Source: Pseudofrankia nepalensis (GTDB lineage Bacteria > Actinomycetota > Actinomycetes > Frankiales > Frankiaceae). Taken from it: a stretch of 39,188 nucleotides of DNA. The translations under genes and the position numbers were made by a program. The notes under the pieces are model-generated. The model saw only the letters and a program-made list of their open reading frames with translations, was not told the origin of the DNA and searched no databases. Positions 24,426-32,687 of the stretch are shown piece by piece. The first letter of the stretch is position 1; every line of letters starts with the position of its first letter. The stretch is taken from assembly GCF_016786305.1 (NCBI RefSeq), contig NZ_JADWYV010000069.1. One strand, written 5' to 3'.

Positions 24426-25496
24426 GTGCGATCACGGTGGATCCTCATAACCAGTCTGGTCGGTGTCGTGGTGTTGGCGTCGGGCGCCTGGGTGACCTAT
24501 GCCGTGGGTGAGTGGAGGGGCTGGTGGGCCGATCCCCTCGTGGAGGACGCCCCGGTGGCGCGGCCGGCGGCGGTGGAGCCGCTCGCGAGTGGGCTGCGGG
24601 TGCCCTGGGACCTGGCATTCCTGCCTGACGGGTCGGCGCTGGTCACCGAGCGCGACACCGCCCGCATCCGCAAGGTCGCCCCGGACGGGACAGTCACCGA
24701 CGTCCGAACCATCACCGAGGTGCCCGAGATGGATGGTGAGGGCGGGCTGCTCGGGGTGGCGGTCTCTCCCTCGTACGAGCAGGACAACCTGATCTACATC
24801 TACTTCACCAGCGAAGTGGATAACCGGGTGGCCCGGTTGCGGCTGGACTCGCAGGACCCGCCCGAGCCGATCCTGACCGGCATCACCCGGGGCCAGATTC
24901 ACAACGGTGGGCGGATGCGGTTCGGCCCGGACGGCATGCTCTACGTGACCACCGGGGAGGCCGACGACCGTCCCAGCGCCCAGGACCGGGAGGACCTGAA
25001 CGGCAAGATCCTGCGGATCACGCCGGAGGGAAAGCCGGCTCCGGGCAACCCGTTCCCGGGCTCGCCGGTGTACAGCTGGGGGCACCGCAACGTGCAGGGG
25101 ATCGCCTGGGACGAGACGGGTCAGCTCTACGCCTCCGAGCTCGGCCATCATCAGCTCGACGAGGTGAACCGGATCGAGCCCGGCGCCAACTACGGCTGGC
25201 CGAAGATCGAGGGCACCGGTGGCGAGCCCGAGTTCACGGACCCGATCGTGACCTGGCGCCCCCCCGAGGCCTCCCCAAGCGGGATCGCCTACCACGACGG
25301 CAAGATCTGGGTTGCCTGCCTGCGTGGGCAGCGGCTCTACCGGGTCAACACCGACGGCTCGTCGGCCGAGCAACTGCTGACCGATGAGTTCGGCCGGCTG
25401 CGGCTCGTGACCGAGGCCCCGGACGGCTCGCTGTGGGTGCTGACGAACAACCGCGTCGGCCCGGACTTCGACCTGATCCTCCGAGTGACCCCGTGA
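24426..25496 (+). CDS. membrane-anchored PQQ-dependent-type sugar dehydrogenase (GSDH family)
   Basis: 356 residues from GTG 24426. A TACGCT element (24414-24419) ends 6 nt before it and no Shine-Dalgarno is seen, so it is probably leaderless. Residues 1-30 (RSRWILITSLVGVVVLASGAWVTYAV) form a signal anchor. The beta-propeller of the glucose/sorbosone dehydrogenase family follows: LRVPWDLAFLPDGSALVTER, GEGGLLGVAVSP, HNGGRMRFGPDGMLYVTTGEADD, SWGHRNVQGIAWD, ASELGHHQLDEVNRIEPGANYGWP. It would oxidise an aldose-type sugar outside the membrane with PQQ. No PQQ biosynthesis genes are in the window, and soil actinobacterial homologues are often uncharacterised. Confidence 0.93.
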   Translation: MRSRWILITSLVGVVVLASGAWVTYAVGEWRGWWADPLVEDAPVARPAAVEPLASGLRVPWDLAFLPDGSALVTERDTARIRKVAPDGTVTDVRTITEVPEMDGEGGLLGVAVSPSYEQDNLIYIYFTSEVDNRVARLRLDSQDPPEPILTGITRGQIHNGGRMRFGPDGMLYVTTGEADDRPSAQDREDLNGKILRITPEGKPAPGNPFPGSPVYSWGHRNVQGIAWDETGQLYASELGHHQLDEVNRIEPGANYGWPKIEGTGGEPEFTDPIVTWRPPEASPSGIAYHDGKIWVACLRGQRLYRVNTDGSSAEQLLTDEFGRLRLVTEAPDGSLWVLTNNRVGPDFDLILRVTP

Positions 25497-25517
25497 CCCC
25501 GTGACCCGTAACCCCGT

Positions 25518-25537
25518 GACAGCGCCTCGGCGCTGTC
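25518..25537 (+). terminator. strong hairpin after the sugar dehydrogenase
   Basis: GACAGCGCC-TC-GGCGCTGTC, 9-bp perfect arms, 21 nt after the stop. It follows several imperfect GTGACCCC copies (25485-25520) that overlap the stop codon. No T-tract. Confidence 0.65.
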
Positions 25538-26058
25538 CGGCACAGCGTCGCCCCATGTCTCCGTGAGGGTGACTCGTCGTCCACGATTCGTATCGCCCTA
25601 CGCGACGCGCTGGCCCGCGTCGATGCCGCGACTCGGCACTCCATGACGCGGGCCAGCCACGCTTACGGCACCTCAAACGGAGGTGCGCGCGTGACGCCGG
25701 TCACCAGTTGGCCGCCGGTGTGCCTGCGGGTGAGCGGGAAATGCGCAGGGTCAGCGATCGGGACCGTGTCTGGTGACGCTGGGTGTTTGCCTTCGACCCA
25801 AGATCCTGTCTAACGTTGTACTCGTTCCGGTCGGGAGCACGAACCCGCCGGGACGTGAACACCGGGCCGACGCCGAGTTCTGCCCACGGTTTCCGGTGCA
25901 TGTCGTCTCTTCTTTTCGCGGGGCAGAAGCGGAACACCCGTCTGTGGGTGACCGGGCGGATGCCAAGATGCATTCTCCTTATAGATCATGGCCAGCAGGC
26001 CACGGTCTCGCGTGCCCTTTCGGGCCGCTTCCGCAGGTGTCGTGGGAAAGCATTCTTC
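25538..26058. other. 521-bp intergenic region with stacked hairpins, upstream of the lysozyme-like gene
   Basis: A 13-bp perfect inverted repeat, GCTGGCCCGCGTC (25609-25621) and its complement (25645-25657), encloses 23 nt that hold a 5-bp inner stem. A second hairpin, GCACCTC-AAACG-GAGGTGC, is at 25668-25686. A smaller one is at 25989-26002 (TGGCC-AGCA-GGCCA). A weak promoter may be TTGCCT (25787-25792) with TAACGT (25811-25816). Cell-wall hydrolase genes in actinobacteria often have a ydaO (c-di-AMP) riboswitch, but I could not find its conserved core here. The structured part could be a leader RNA, a terminator pair or an extragenic palindrome. Confidence 0.5.
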
Positions 26059-26514
26059 TTGTCGATCCGACGCACCGCCAAGAGCAGCCTGCGCAACCGT
26101 CTCGCCGCCGTCACCGTGGCGGGAGCCGTCGCCACCGGCGCCGGGATGATGGCTGCCTCTCCGGCCAGCGCCGCCTCCGACGTCTCGATCGCCCACGCCG
26201 CCAAGAACGCGGGCCTGTCCGGCTGCCGCGGCGTGCCGACCTCCACCTGGGTCGCCATCGCGCTGGCCGAGTCCGGTGGCAACTCGGGCGCTCGCCTCGC
26301 CACCAGCATCGAGGACTCCCGCGGCCTCTGGCAGATCAACACCTGGGCCCACCCGTGGACCAAGGGCAAGAACCTGTACGACGTCTCCACCAACGCCGCG
26401 GCCGCCAAGAAGGTGTGCTCCATGCAGGGCCCGACCGCCTGGTCGACCTACACCAACGGCGCCTACACGAAGTACCTCAGCCGCGGCCACGCCGCCGCCG
26501 CCAAGTCCGGCTGA
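26059..26514 (+). CDS. secreted lysozyme-like/transglycosylase SLT-type protein
   Basis: 151 residues from TTG 26059 (GGGAAAG 8 nt upstream), giving a normal signal peptide: SIRRTAKSSLRNRLAAVTVAGAVATGAGMMAASPASA, with cleavage likely after ASPASA. The frame is open far upstream, but longer forms would lack an export signal at the N-terminus. The mature ~110 residues show a lysozyme-like fold with the catalytic Glu in WVAIALAESGGN, followed by DSRGLWQINTWAHP and a Cys pair (SGCRG, KKVCSM). It probably cleaves peptidoglycan glycan strands outside the cell, comparable to small SLT-type and resuscitation-factor-like enzymes. A strong terminator follows. Confidence 0.9.
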   Translation: MSIRRTAKSSLRNRLAAVTVAGAVATGAGMMAASPASAASDVSIAHAAKNAGLSGCRGVPTSTWVAIALAESGGNSGARLATSIEDSRGLWQINTWAHPWTKGKNLYDVSTNAAAAKKVCSMQGPTAWSTYTNGAYTKYLSRGHAAAAKSG

Positions 26515-26557
26515 CCGATTCCGAACCGCGCCTGAGCGCTGAACTCGGACGCACGCG

Positions 26558-26581
26558 GGGCCTCCCCTCACGGGGAGGCCC
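26558..26581 (+). terminator. strong hairpin terminator after the lysozyme-like gene
   Basis: GGGCCTCCCC-TCAC-GGGGAGGCCC: 10-bp perfect stem and tetraloop, 43 nt after the stop. No T-tract. Confidence 0.85.
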
Positions 26582-26639
26582 TCCGTCGTCTCCGGGAACA
26601 CTTCGGTGGTTTTCCGGAAAATTCGTTGGAGATTTACTG

Positions 26640-27644
26640 ATGCCCATAACCGACCGACCTGCGCGTCGCGCGCCTGGTGACGAGACTGTTGGTGACGAAG
26701 GCGCCGAGCCGGGTCTCGCCCTCCGGCGCGACCGGTTCGGACGCGCGGGACGGGTGGGCGGTCGAACGAGTGGACGTCGCCGGGGGATGACCGCGTACGG
26801 CCCGTCACCGCGGGCGCCCCGGAACCGGAACGTGTACGGGTCCCGACGTCGGCTGGTGGCCTGGATCGTGGCGGGTGCCGTTGGGCTGACGTCGGCGGGC
26901 ATGGTCGCGTCCGCGCGGCCGGCGCTGGCGGCCGAGGTGTCGGCGACAGGATCGACGTCCGCGACAGCGTCAACACCGGCGACTGCGTCAACGCCGGCGG
27001 CCGGGTCGGTGGCCGTCCGGAAACAGCCGGTCTACACCGTGCGCCAGATCCTTCCGGGCGCGCCGGCCAACGCGGTCGCGCTGACCCTGGACGACGGACC
27101 GGACCCCCAGTGGACGCCGCGGGTGCTCACGCTGCTGCGGAAGTACGACGTGCGGGCGACCTTCTGCCTCGTCGGGCGACAGGCGCATGCCCACCCGGAG
27201 CTGGTCCGGCAGATAGTCGCCGCGGGGCACGCGATCTGTAACCACAGCATGACGCATCCCCAGCCGTTCGCTCACCAGTCCGCGACCGCGATCGAGAAGG
27301 AGATCGGCGACGCCCAGGCCGCGATCAAGGACGCCGCGGGCACCGCGCCGCGCCTTTTCCGCTCGCCGGGTGGTGACTGGTCGGCGTCCGTGTTCACGGC
27401 GGCGGCCAGGCACGGCCTGACCCCGATCGGCTGGGACGTCGACCCCAAGGACTGGTCCCGCCCCGGCGTCCAGAAGATCATCGACAACCTGCTGGCGGCG
27501 AAGCCCGGGGACATCCTGCTCTGCCACGACGGCGACGGGGACCGCGCGCAGGACGCTGGCACGGACCGTTCGCAGACGGTGAAGGCCCTGGAAACCGCCC
27601 TCCCTCAGCTGAAGAGCAAGGGCTACACGTTCGTGACGCTGTAG
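26640..27644 (+). CDS. secreted polysaccharide deacetylase (NodB/CE4 family)
   Basis: 334 residues from ATG 26640 (TTGGAG 9 nt upstream). An internal ATG at 26787 would give a more usual 19-residue n-region before the signal SRRRLVAWIVAGAVGLTSAGMVASARPALA. A Ser/Thr/Ala linker follows, then the NodB domain with all motifs: TLDDGPD (motif 1, ~148-154), the metal histidines in NHSMTHP (motif 2, ~200), RSPGGDW (motif 3), DVDPKDW (motif 4) and ILLCHDG (motif 5). CE4 enzymes remove N-acetyl groups from peptidoglycan or related glycans using a divalent metal. The preceding lysozyme-like gene suggests shared envelope work, but a terminator separates the two. Confidence 0.94.
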   Translation: MPITDRPARRAPGDETVGDEGAEPGLALRRDRFGRAGRVGGRTSGRRRGMTAYGPSPRAPRNRNVYGSRRRLVAWIVAGAVGLTSAGMVASARPALAAEVSATGSTSATASTPATASTPAAGSVAVRKQPVYTVRQILPGAPANAVALTLDDGPDPQWTPRVLTLLRKYDVRATFCLVGRQAHAHPELVRQIVAAGHAICNHSMTHPQPFAHQSATAIEKEIGDAQAAIKDAAGTAPRLFRSPGGDWSASVFTAAARHGLTPIGWDVDPKDWSRPGVQKIIDNLLAAKPGDILLCHDGDGDRAQDAGTDRSQTVKALETALPQLKSKGYTFVTL

Positions 27645-27677
27645 CAGAGCCGCCAGGACCAACTGGCCAGACCCGGA

Positions 27678-27709
27678 CCGCGCCTCAGGTGGGCGCGCCC
27701 CAGGCGCGG
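27678..27709. terminator. hairpin between convergent deacetylase and lipoprotein genes
   Basis: CCGCGCCT (27678-27685) pairs perfectly with AGGCGCGG (27702-27709). The loop contains the self-palindrome GGGCGCGCCC. It overlaps the lipoprotein stop and could serve both strands. Confidence 0.45.
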
Positions 27710-28284
27710 ACGGCCAGCCTGCCGGTGGTGCCGAGGTCGAGGTGGATCGCCAGGGTCACGGGATCGGCGTCCTGTTGGGCCCGCACCCGCACATACGGGA
27801 CGTTGACGACGGTGGGGCCGAGCTCGGTGGTGTTGCGCCACATGAGGCCCGAAATGGCGCTCTCGCCTGGCTTCAGGAGCAGCGGACGGGCTGGGTCGTC
27901 GAATCCGGCGACGGTGGCGATGCCGCCGCTCCCAGGCACGATCTCGACACCTTCGATGAGTGACCGGTCCTCGGCCAGCAGTTCCAGGAGCGGATGGCCG
28001 TCGAGCGGGTAGTCGTGCGTCCCGCAGTTCTCCAGGTGCAGACCCACGACGCGCAGCCCCATCGCGGCATCGCCGTCATCGGCGGTGACGCGGATGCCGG
28101 AGGGCGGGCACTCGCCGGACGCGGGTGGCGCCTCGGTGGCGGGCACGCCGTCCACGGATGGGGCCGCGACGGAGGTCCGGGCCGCGACCTCGGCCGCGCC
28201 GGGGGCGTCCGCGTGTTCGGATCCGCACGCCGGGAGCAGCAGGAGCGCGGCCAGGGCCGGAAGAAGAAGAGCGGCTCCGCGCAT
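27685..28284 (-). CDS. DUF4232-type lipoprotein
   Basis: 199 residues from ATG 28284. N-terminal signal ALLLPALAALLLLPAC ends in a lipobox (L-P-A-C), so the mature protein is a lipid-anchored exported protein. After an Ala/Pro/Thr linker the body begins at ECPPSGIRVTADDGDAAMGLRVVGLHLENCGTHDYPLDGHP. This resembles DUF4232 proteins of actinobacteria, beta-rich with a conserved Cys pair (here ECPPSG and LENCGT) that may form a disulfide. Function unknown. The gene is convergent with the deacetylase. Confidence 0.88.
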   Translation of the reverse strand: MRGAALLLPALAALLLLPACGSEHADAPGAAEVAARTSVAAPSVDGVPATEAPPASGECPPSGIRVTADDGDAAMGLRVVGLHLENCGTHDYPLDGHPLLELLAEDRSLIEGVEIVPGSGGIATVAGFDDPARPLLLKPGESAISGLMWRNTTELGPTVVNVPYVRVRAQQDADPVTLAIHLDLGTTGRLAVRAWGAPT

Positions 28285-28596
28285 CCGGTCATCCCATCAG
28301 GGCCCGAGGCCGGGGCCCGCGCCACCAGCCGTGCCGTATCCCTGAGTAGCGAAAGCGTTACCTTCTGGCTGTCGGGCGTGTGAACTCGGCGTCGCGGATG
28401 ATCTCGACCCGGCGCCCCGATTCGGCCGCGCGCGATCCTGGCGCGCGAGGTCCCGCCTCGTCGGACGCCCGGATGCTCGGCCCGTGCCGGTATTCGACCG
28501 CGAGAACGCCCTCCTCGTGGATGTCGTCTCCGCTGCCGGCCTCCGCTATTCTCGGAGTCCGCGAGCGTGAGGGGCGCGTTCCTTCGACGGGGTGAA
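28285..28596. other. 312-bp divergent region between lipoprotein and membrane-protein genes
   Basis: CTCCG-CTATTCT-CGGAG (28541-28556) is a short palindrome around a TATTCT element and could be a promoter/operator for the gene at 28597. On the minus strand, an unsupported 95-residue frame (28358-28645) ends in RRVEIIRDAEFTRPTARR with coding-like codons but has no ribosome-binding site. Confidence 0.3.
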
Positions 28597-29037
28597 ATGA
28601 GCCAGGAAGAGGGGATCGACCCGGGGGCGCTGATGGGAACCGCATTGGCTGCCTTTCTTGCGCTTATCCTGGCATCCGGGCCATGGAGGGCCCTCTCGGT
28701 AATTCTCGGAATTACGCTGACATTGCTGTTGCTGGCAAGCTACCGGGTCACTGACTGGGGAGTTCGACGGGAAACCGCCATGGTGCGTGGTTTCGCGCTC
28801 GGCGCGGTAGCGGGCCTCTGCGCGGATCTCGTCGTCGCCTATCCGATGCAGGAGTGGTGGGCGCGCCGGAACTTCGCCGCCTGCCATCAGTCGCAAGACG
28901 TCGACGGCTGCTTTGCTCGTCACACCACGGATGCCCTGTGGCTGCCCTGGCTCGTGGTGTTTGTCACCGTAAGCGGCATATATTTCTACCGCTGGTGGAA
29001 GCGGCAGCCAGATCGTCGGCCGGCCGCGGAGGAATAG
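28597..29037 (+). CDS. small four-helix membrane protein of unknown function
   Basis: 146 residues from ATG 28597; the GTG at 28567 would add ten. Four hydrophobic segments: GALMGTALAAFLALILA, ALSVILGITLTLLLLAS, FALGAVAGLCADLVVAYPM and LWLPWLVVFVTVSGIYFYRWW. A loop between segments 3 and 4 holds a Cys pair (AACHQSQDVDGCFA) that could form an extracytoplasmic disulfide. The local base composition is slightly less GC-rich than its neighbours. I do not recognise a family. Confidence 0.75.
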   Translation: MSQEEGIDPGALMGTALAAFLALILASGPWRALSVILGITLTLLLLASYRVTDWGVRRETAMVRGFALGAVAGLCADLVVAYPMQEWWARRNFAACHQSQDVDGCFARHTTDALWLPWLVVFVTVSGIYFYRWWKRQPDRRPAAEE

Positions 29038-29040
29038 ATC

Positions 29041-29664
29041 AGCCGAATCGCGTGCTCCAGCGCGCCCGACGCGCCGGTGATCGGTACTCCAGGTAGGACG
29101 GACCCGGCGCGGCCCGGGCGGCTGGCGCCGTGCCGGCCAGGCACCCGGTCCAGGAAGACTCCCACGACGTGCCCAGCCGGCCCGGATCTTGCCGCGTGCC
29201 GCGGGACCAGCGACGCCGCCTCGCGGCCGTCGACAACCAGTACCCGGCCCCTCCGGCCCTCCTGATTCGTGGCCGGAGTGCCCGTGGCCCGGAGACCGAC
29301 TGCCGGGCGTCGGCGACGCGAGATCGGGGTAGCTGGTCAGCGGGTGGTAACGCGGGCCCGACGGACGAGCCCGCCGTCTACCGGGCGGATCGAACAGATC
29401 GTGAAGGAGTGCCGAAATCGACCAGGCTCGCCGGGGGTCCGTCGCGGCTTTCGCCTACCGATCAGAAGGCAGATGGTCGCGCGTCCGTACTGTTCTTTCC
29501 CGGACAAATGGTCGTCGCGCCGACCCTTGGCGCGATGGCGAAAAATGCGTCCCCTCGGCCAAGTTCGACGCGAGAGGGTCCGTGGCCGACCGGGCCGTGG
29601 CGCGAGTTGCCCGGCGCGGTCGGCCCGGCGAGGGGTGCCGGATGCCTGAACGAGGCGTACCACG
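29041..29664. other. 624-bp stretch upstream of the GGDEF gene without a confident gene
   Basis: Several open frames exist on both strands, but none has a recognisable domain, signal or ribosome-binding site. One minus-strand frame ends in PSYLEYRSPARRARWSTRFG. I see no promoter or repeat I would defend. Confidence 0.3.
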
Positions 29665-32031
29665 ATGACCGGTGGTAGTTCGACATTTCCGTATGTTGCC
29701 GCCGCGTCCGCGGCGTTCGTCCTTTTCGTGACCGTAGGCACGTTGGCGCTTCCGCCGTTCGCCGGCGCGGTGCTCGCCAACCTCGGGACCGCCGTGGGCT
29801 CTCTGGCGACGGTCGTCTGCCTGGCCTGGACCGGCTGGCGCGCGCGAGGGGCGGACCGGCATTGGCGGGTGCTCATCGGGCTGGCGTTGGGCCCGCTGGC
29901 CTTCGTCCTGGCCTGGCACATCAGGCAGGTGCTCGAGCACGGTCCCTCCGTCGCGACCGGCCCGCCCGAGACATCCAACGTCTTCTTGCTGATCATCGGG
30001 TTGGCCCTGGCGGGTGTGCTGTCCTTCCCCACCGATTCGGTCGACGCCACGGACCGGCGCGTCGGCACCGACCGGGTGGGACGCCGCTGGTACGTCATCA
30101 CCGTGCTCGACAGCCTGGTGGTCGTCGGCTCCGTCGCGCTTCTCGCGTGGTCGATCCTGTTGGGGCCGCTCGTTGCGCCCAGGCGGGTCGACACCGCTGG
30201 ACTGCTGTCCGCCGTGGGAGCGACGGTCGGATTCCTGATCCTGCTGGCCGGCATCCTGCTGCTGGCGTCGTTTCGACGGCCACGGTCGGGGCTCGCGCTC
30301 GCGCTGCTGGGCGCGGGCCTTGGCGCGATGATGTTGTACGCGGCCATCTACGCGCTTGTGATCGCCAAGGACGGCCGCACCATTCCACCGCCCGTGGACC
30401 TCCTCGCGGTCGCCGGGTGGCAGCTGGTCTTCCTGGCCTGCCTGGTGCCGGTGCCCGCTCTGGCGCCGCCCGCCCCGCGCCGCACCCCGCGGACGCTGTG
30501 GGCCCACGCCGCGCTGCCCTACCTGGCGCTCGGCGTCGCCGGAGGGCTCGCCGCCAGCCAACTGATCATCGAAGGCGCCGTCGGACGGGTGGAGACCTAC
30601 GGGCTGCTCGGGCTGCTCCTGGTGATCACGGTCCGGCAGATGATGATGCTGGGCGAGAACACCCGGCTGCTCGTATCGGTCCGGGCGAGCCGACAGGAAC
30701 TGCACCACCAGGCCTTCCATGATCCGCTCACCGGGCTGGCCAACCGCGCGCTGTTCGCCGACCGGCTCGAGCAGGCGCTCGCCTTCCGAGACGGCCGGCC
30801 GTTCGCGCTGGCGTACTGCGATCTCGACGACTTCAAACGGGTCAACGACACGCTCGGCCACGGGGCTGGAGACGAACTGCTGCGGACGACGGCGACCCGC
30901 CTGCGCGCCGCCGTCCAGCCCGGGGACACGGTCGCCAGGCTTGGCGGCGACGAGTTCGCGCTGCTCCTCGAGAGCGGCCGCGAGAACCCGGAGGCGGTGT
31001 GCCGGCGGCTGGCCGCGACGATCCGGGCGCCCTGCACCCTGGCGGGCCGTTCCCGACCAGTCGGAGCCAGCTTCGGACTCGTCATCGCGGACCCGAAGCG
31101 CCACCCGATGGCCGACAGCCTGCTGCGGGACGCGGACCTGGCCATGTACGCGGCGAAGCGGGAAGGCAAGGGCGGGCTGGTCGCCTTCCGGCCAGACCTG
31201 TCGACGCCCGAGTCCGCCCCGCAGGCGCGCGCCGATCTCGAACGGGCGCTTCGCGGCGATGATCCCGACAACCTCGTCGAGGTCCGCTACACGCCAGTGG
31301 TCGATCTTCATACCTGGCGGACGGTGGCGGTCGAGGCCACGCCGCGCTGGGTCCGCGGCCACACGCGGGAGTACGCGCCGGAGCCGCTGTACCGGCTCGC
31401 GGACGAGGCCGGACTGACCATGCCCTTGCTCGACCTCATCCTGCGGCAGGTCTGCTGCGGCCTGGCGACGCGCGGTCCAGCGCGGGCGCCCGCGCCTGTC
31501 CTCGTCGCTGTCCCCATGAACCGCGACCTGGAGGAGTCACCGGTCGCCGGCGTCGCGGACCTTCTCGCCGATCACAGCCTGCCCGCGCGGTCGATCGCCC
31601 TGACGCTCACCAGCGGGGGAGGCCTCCCGAACCTGACCGTCGGGGTCCCGGTGCTGCGGCGCCTCGCGGACCGCGGTGTCCGGCTCGTCCTCGACGGAGT
31701 CGGTGGTGACCGGAGCACCTTCGCCGCCTGGCGCGCCCTTCCAGTCGACCTGGTCAGACTTGACCGTTGCCTGACCCATGTCGGTGACGCGTCGAGCCAC
31801 GGGCGTGCCTACCTGGTTCGGGAGGCGGTGCTCGCCGCCACCGCGCGACTCGACCTGACCGTGATCGCCACTGACATCGGCGACGCCGCCGAGGCGCGTG
31901 AACTCGCGTCGGTCGGCTGCCACCACGGGACCGGTCCGCTCTATGGCCCGCCCCGCCGCCTTGACGAGACACCCGCGATCACGGGATCCGCGCCCACCGG
32001 TGCTAGTTTCCCGCGGGTACCTGGTCCTTGA
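29665..32031 (+). CDS. membrane GGDEF protein (diguanylate cyclase) with degenerate EAL domain
   Basis: 788 residues from ATG 29665 (weak GAGG upstream). Residues ~10-330 contain about eight hydrophobic segments, a membrane sensor-like region. The GGDEF domain follows HHQAFHDPLTGLANRALFADRL and has CDLDDFKRVNDTLGHGAGDELL and intact RLGGDEF (427-431). The inhibitory I-site RxxD reads QPGD, so product inhibition is probably lost. From ~530 the EAL fold is recognisable but inactive-looking: EAL is EAT (VEATPRW), the DDFG motif is DGVGGD, the catalytic Lys is replaced (VRLDR), and AEGVE is ATDIGD. It is therefore predicted to make c-di-GMP, perhaps using the EAL fold as a binding module. The 3' end overlaps the next gene on the other strand by 29 bp. 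Confidence 0.94.
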   Translation: MTGGSSTFPYVAAASAAFVLFVTVGTLALPPFAGAVLANLGTAVGSLATVVCLAWTGWRARGADRHWRVLIGLALGPLAFVLAWHIRQVLEHGPSVATGPPETSNVFLLIIGLALAGVLSFPTDSVDATDRRVGTDRVGRRWYVITVLDSLVVVGSVALLAWSILLGPLVAPRRVDTAGLLSAVGATVGFLILLAGILLLASFRRPRSGLALALLGAGLGAMMLYAAIYALVIAKDGRTIPPPVDLLAVAGWQLVFLACLVPVPALAPPAPRRTPRTLWAHAALPYLALGVAGGLAASQLIIEGAVGRVETYGLLGLLLVITVRQMMMLGENTRLLVSVRASRQELHHQAFHDPLTGLANRALFADRLEQALAFRDGRPFALAYCDLDDFKRVNDTLGHGAGDELLRTTATRLRAAVQPGDTVARLGGDEFALLLESGRENPEAVCRRLAATIRAPCTLAGRSRPVGASFGLVIADPKRHPMADSLLRDADLAMYAAKREGKGGLVAFRPDLSTPESAPQARADLERALRGDDPDNLVEVRYTPVVDLHTWRTVAVEATPRWVRGHTREYAPEPLYRLADEAGLTMPLLDLILRQVCCGLATRGPARAPAPVLVAVPMNRDLEESPVAGVADLLADHSLPARSIALTLTSGGGLPNLTVGVPVLRRLADRGVRLVLDGVGGDRSTFAAWRALPVDLVRLDRCLTHVGDASSHGRAYLVREAVLAATARLDLTVIATDIGDAAEARELASVGCHHGTGPLYGPPRRLDETPAITGSAPTGASFPRVPGP

Positions 32032-32617
32032 CCTGGTCGTAGCCGACCTTGGCTGGCGCGTCGGTCGGTGAGTAGATCACGCGGATCACGCCCGTCGGGA
32101 AGATCTCCGTCGCCGTCACCTTCAGGTGGTACGCCGGGTCGCCGTCGTCGAAGAGCCTGCGGCCCTTGCGCGCCGCGACCGGGTGCACCAGCAGGCGCAG
32201 CTCGTCGACCAGCCCGGCGGCGAGCAGTTGTTGCACCACGGAGATCGAGCCGGGGATGAGGATGCCCCCGATGCCAGCGTCGGCCTTCAGCGTGGTGACG
32301 GCCTCGACGAGGTCGCCCTCGACCAGCTCGGAGTTGCGCCAGGAGAACGTGAGCGGCTGGCGGGAGACGACCACCTTGCGGACGTCCCCGAGCTGCTTGG
32401 CGAACGGCGCGTCGTCGCCGCCCGCCGCCTCGCGGTCCGGCCACGCTCCGGCGAAGCTGTCGTAGGTCAGGCGGCCGATGAGCAGTACGTCGGAGGTGTC
32501 GTAGTCCTCGGCGACGGCGCGGCCCATGTTCTCGTCGAAGTACGGGAAATGCCAGTCGAAGTCGATCTCGGCTACACCGTCGGCCGAGATGAACAGGGTG
32601 GAGATGACCTTCGCCAC
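32003..32617 (-). CDS. dihydrofolate reductase/RibD C-terminal-like reductase
   Basis: 204 residues from GTG 32617, with AAGGGA 8-9 nt upstream. Landmarks of this family are VISTLFISADGVAE at the N-terminus, the helix DTSDVLLIGRLTYDSFAGAWP, RKVVVSRQPLTFSWRNSELV, and the nucleotide-loop-like GGILIPGSISVVQQLLAAGLVDELRLLVHPVAARKGRRLF. Proteins of this type are NAD(P)H-dependent reductases of unknown substrate. They are not true folate enzymes in most actinobacterial cases. It converges on and overlaps the GGDEF gene by 29 bp. Confidence 0.9.
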   Translation of the reverse strand: MAKVISTLFISADGVAEIDFDWHFPYFDENMGRAVAEDYDTSDVLLIGRLTYDSFAGAWPDREAAGGDDAPFAKQLGDVRKVVVSRQPLTFSWRNSELVEGDLVEAVTTLKADAGIGGILIPGSISVVQQLLAAGLVDELRLLVHPVAARKGRRLFDDGDPAYHLKVTATEIFPTGVIRVIYSPTDAPAKVGYDQVKDQVPAGN

Positions 32618-32687
32618 AGCGCTGGTCCCTTCGCGTCAGGGGGTGTCGGTACGTAGACCGGCGCGGCGACCAGATCTCATCGCCCGG

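Noticed and set aside
25690..26040. ydaO (c-di-AMP) riboswitch before the lysozyme-like gene
   Set aside because: Expected from the family context, but I could not find the conserved core elements; a covariance search would decide.
29130..29678. Open frame upstream of the GGDEF gene
   Set aside because: Biased low-complexity product with no domain, signal or ribosome-binding site.
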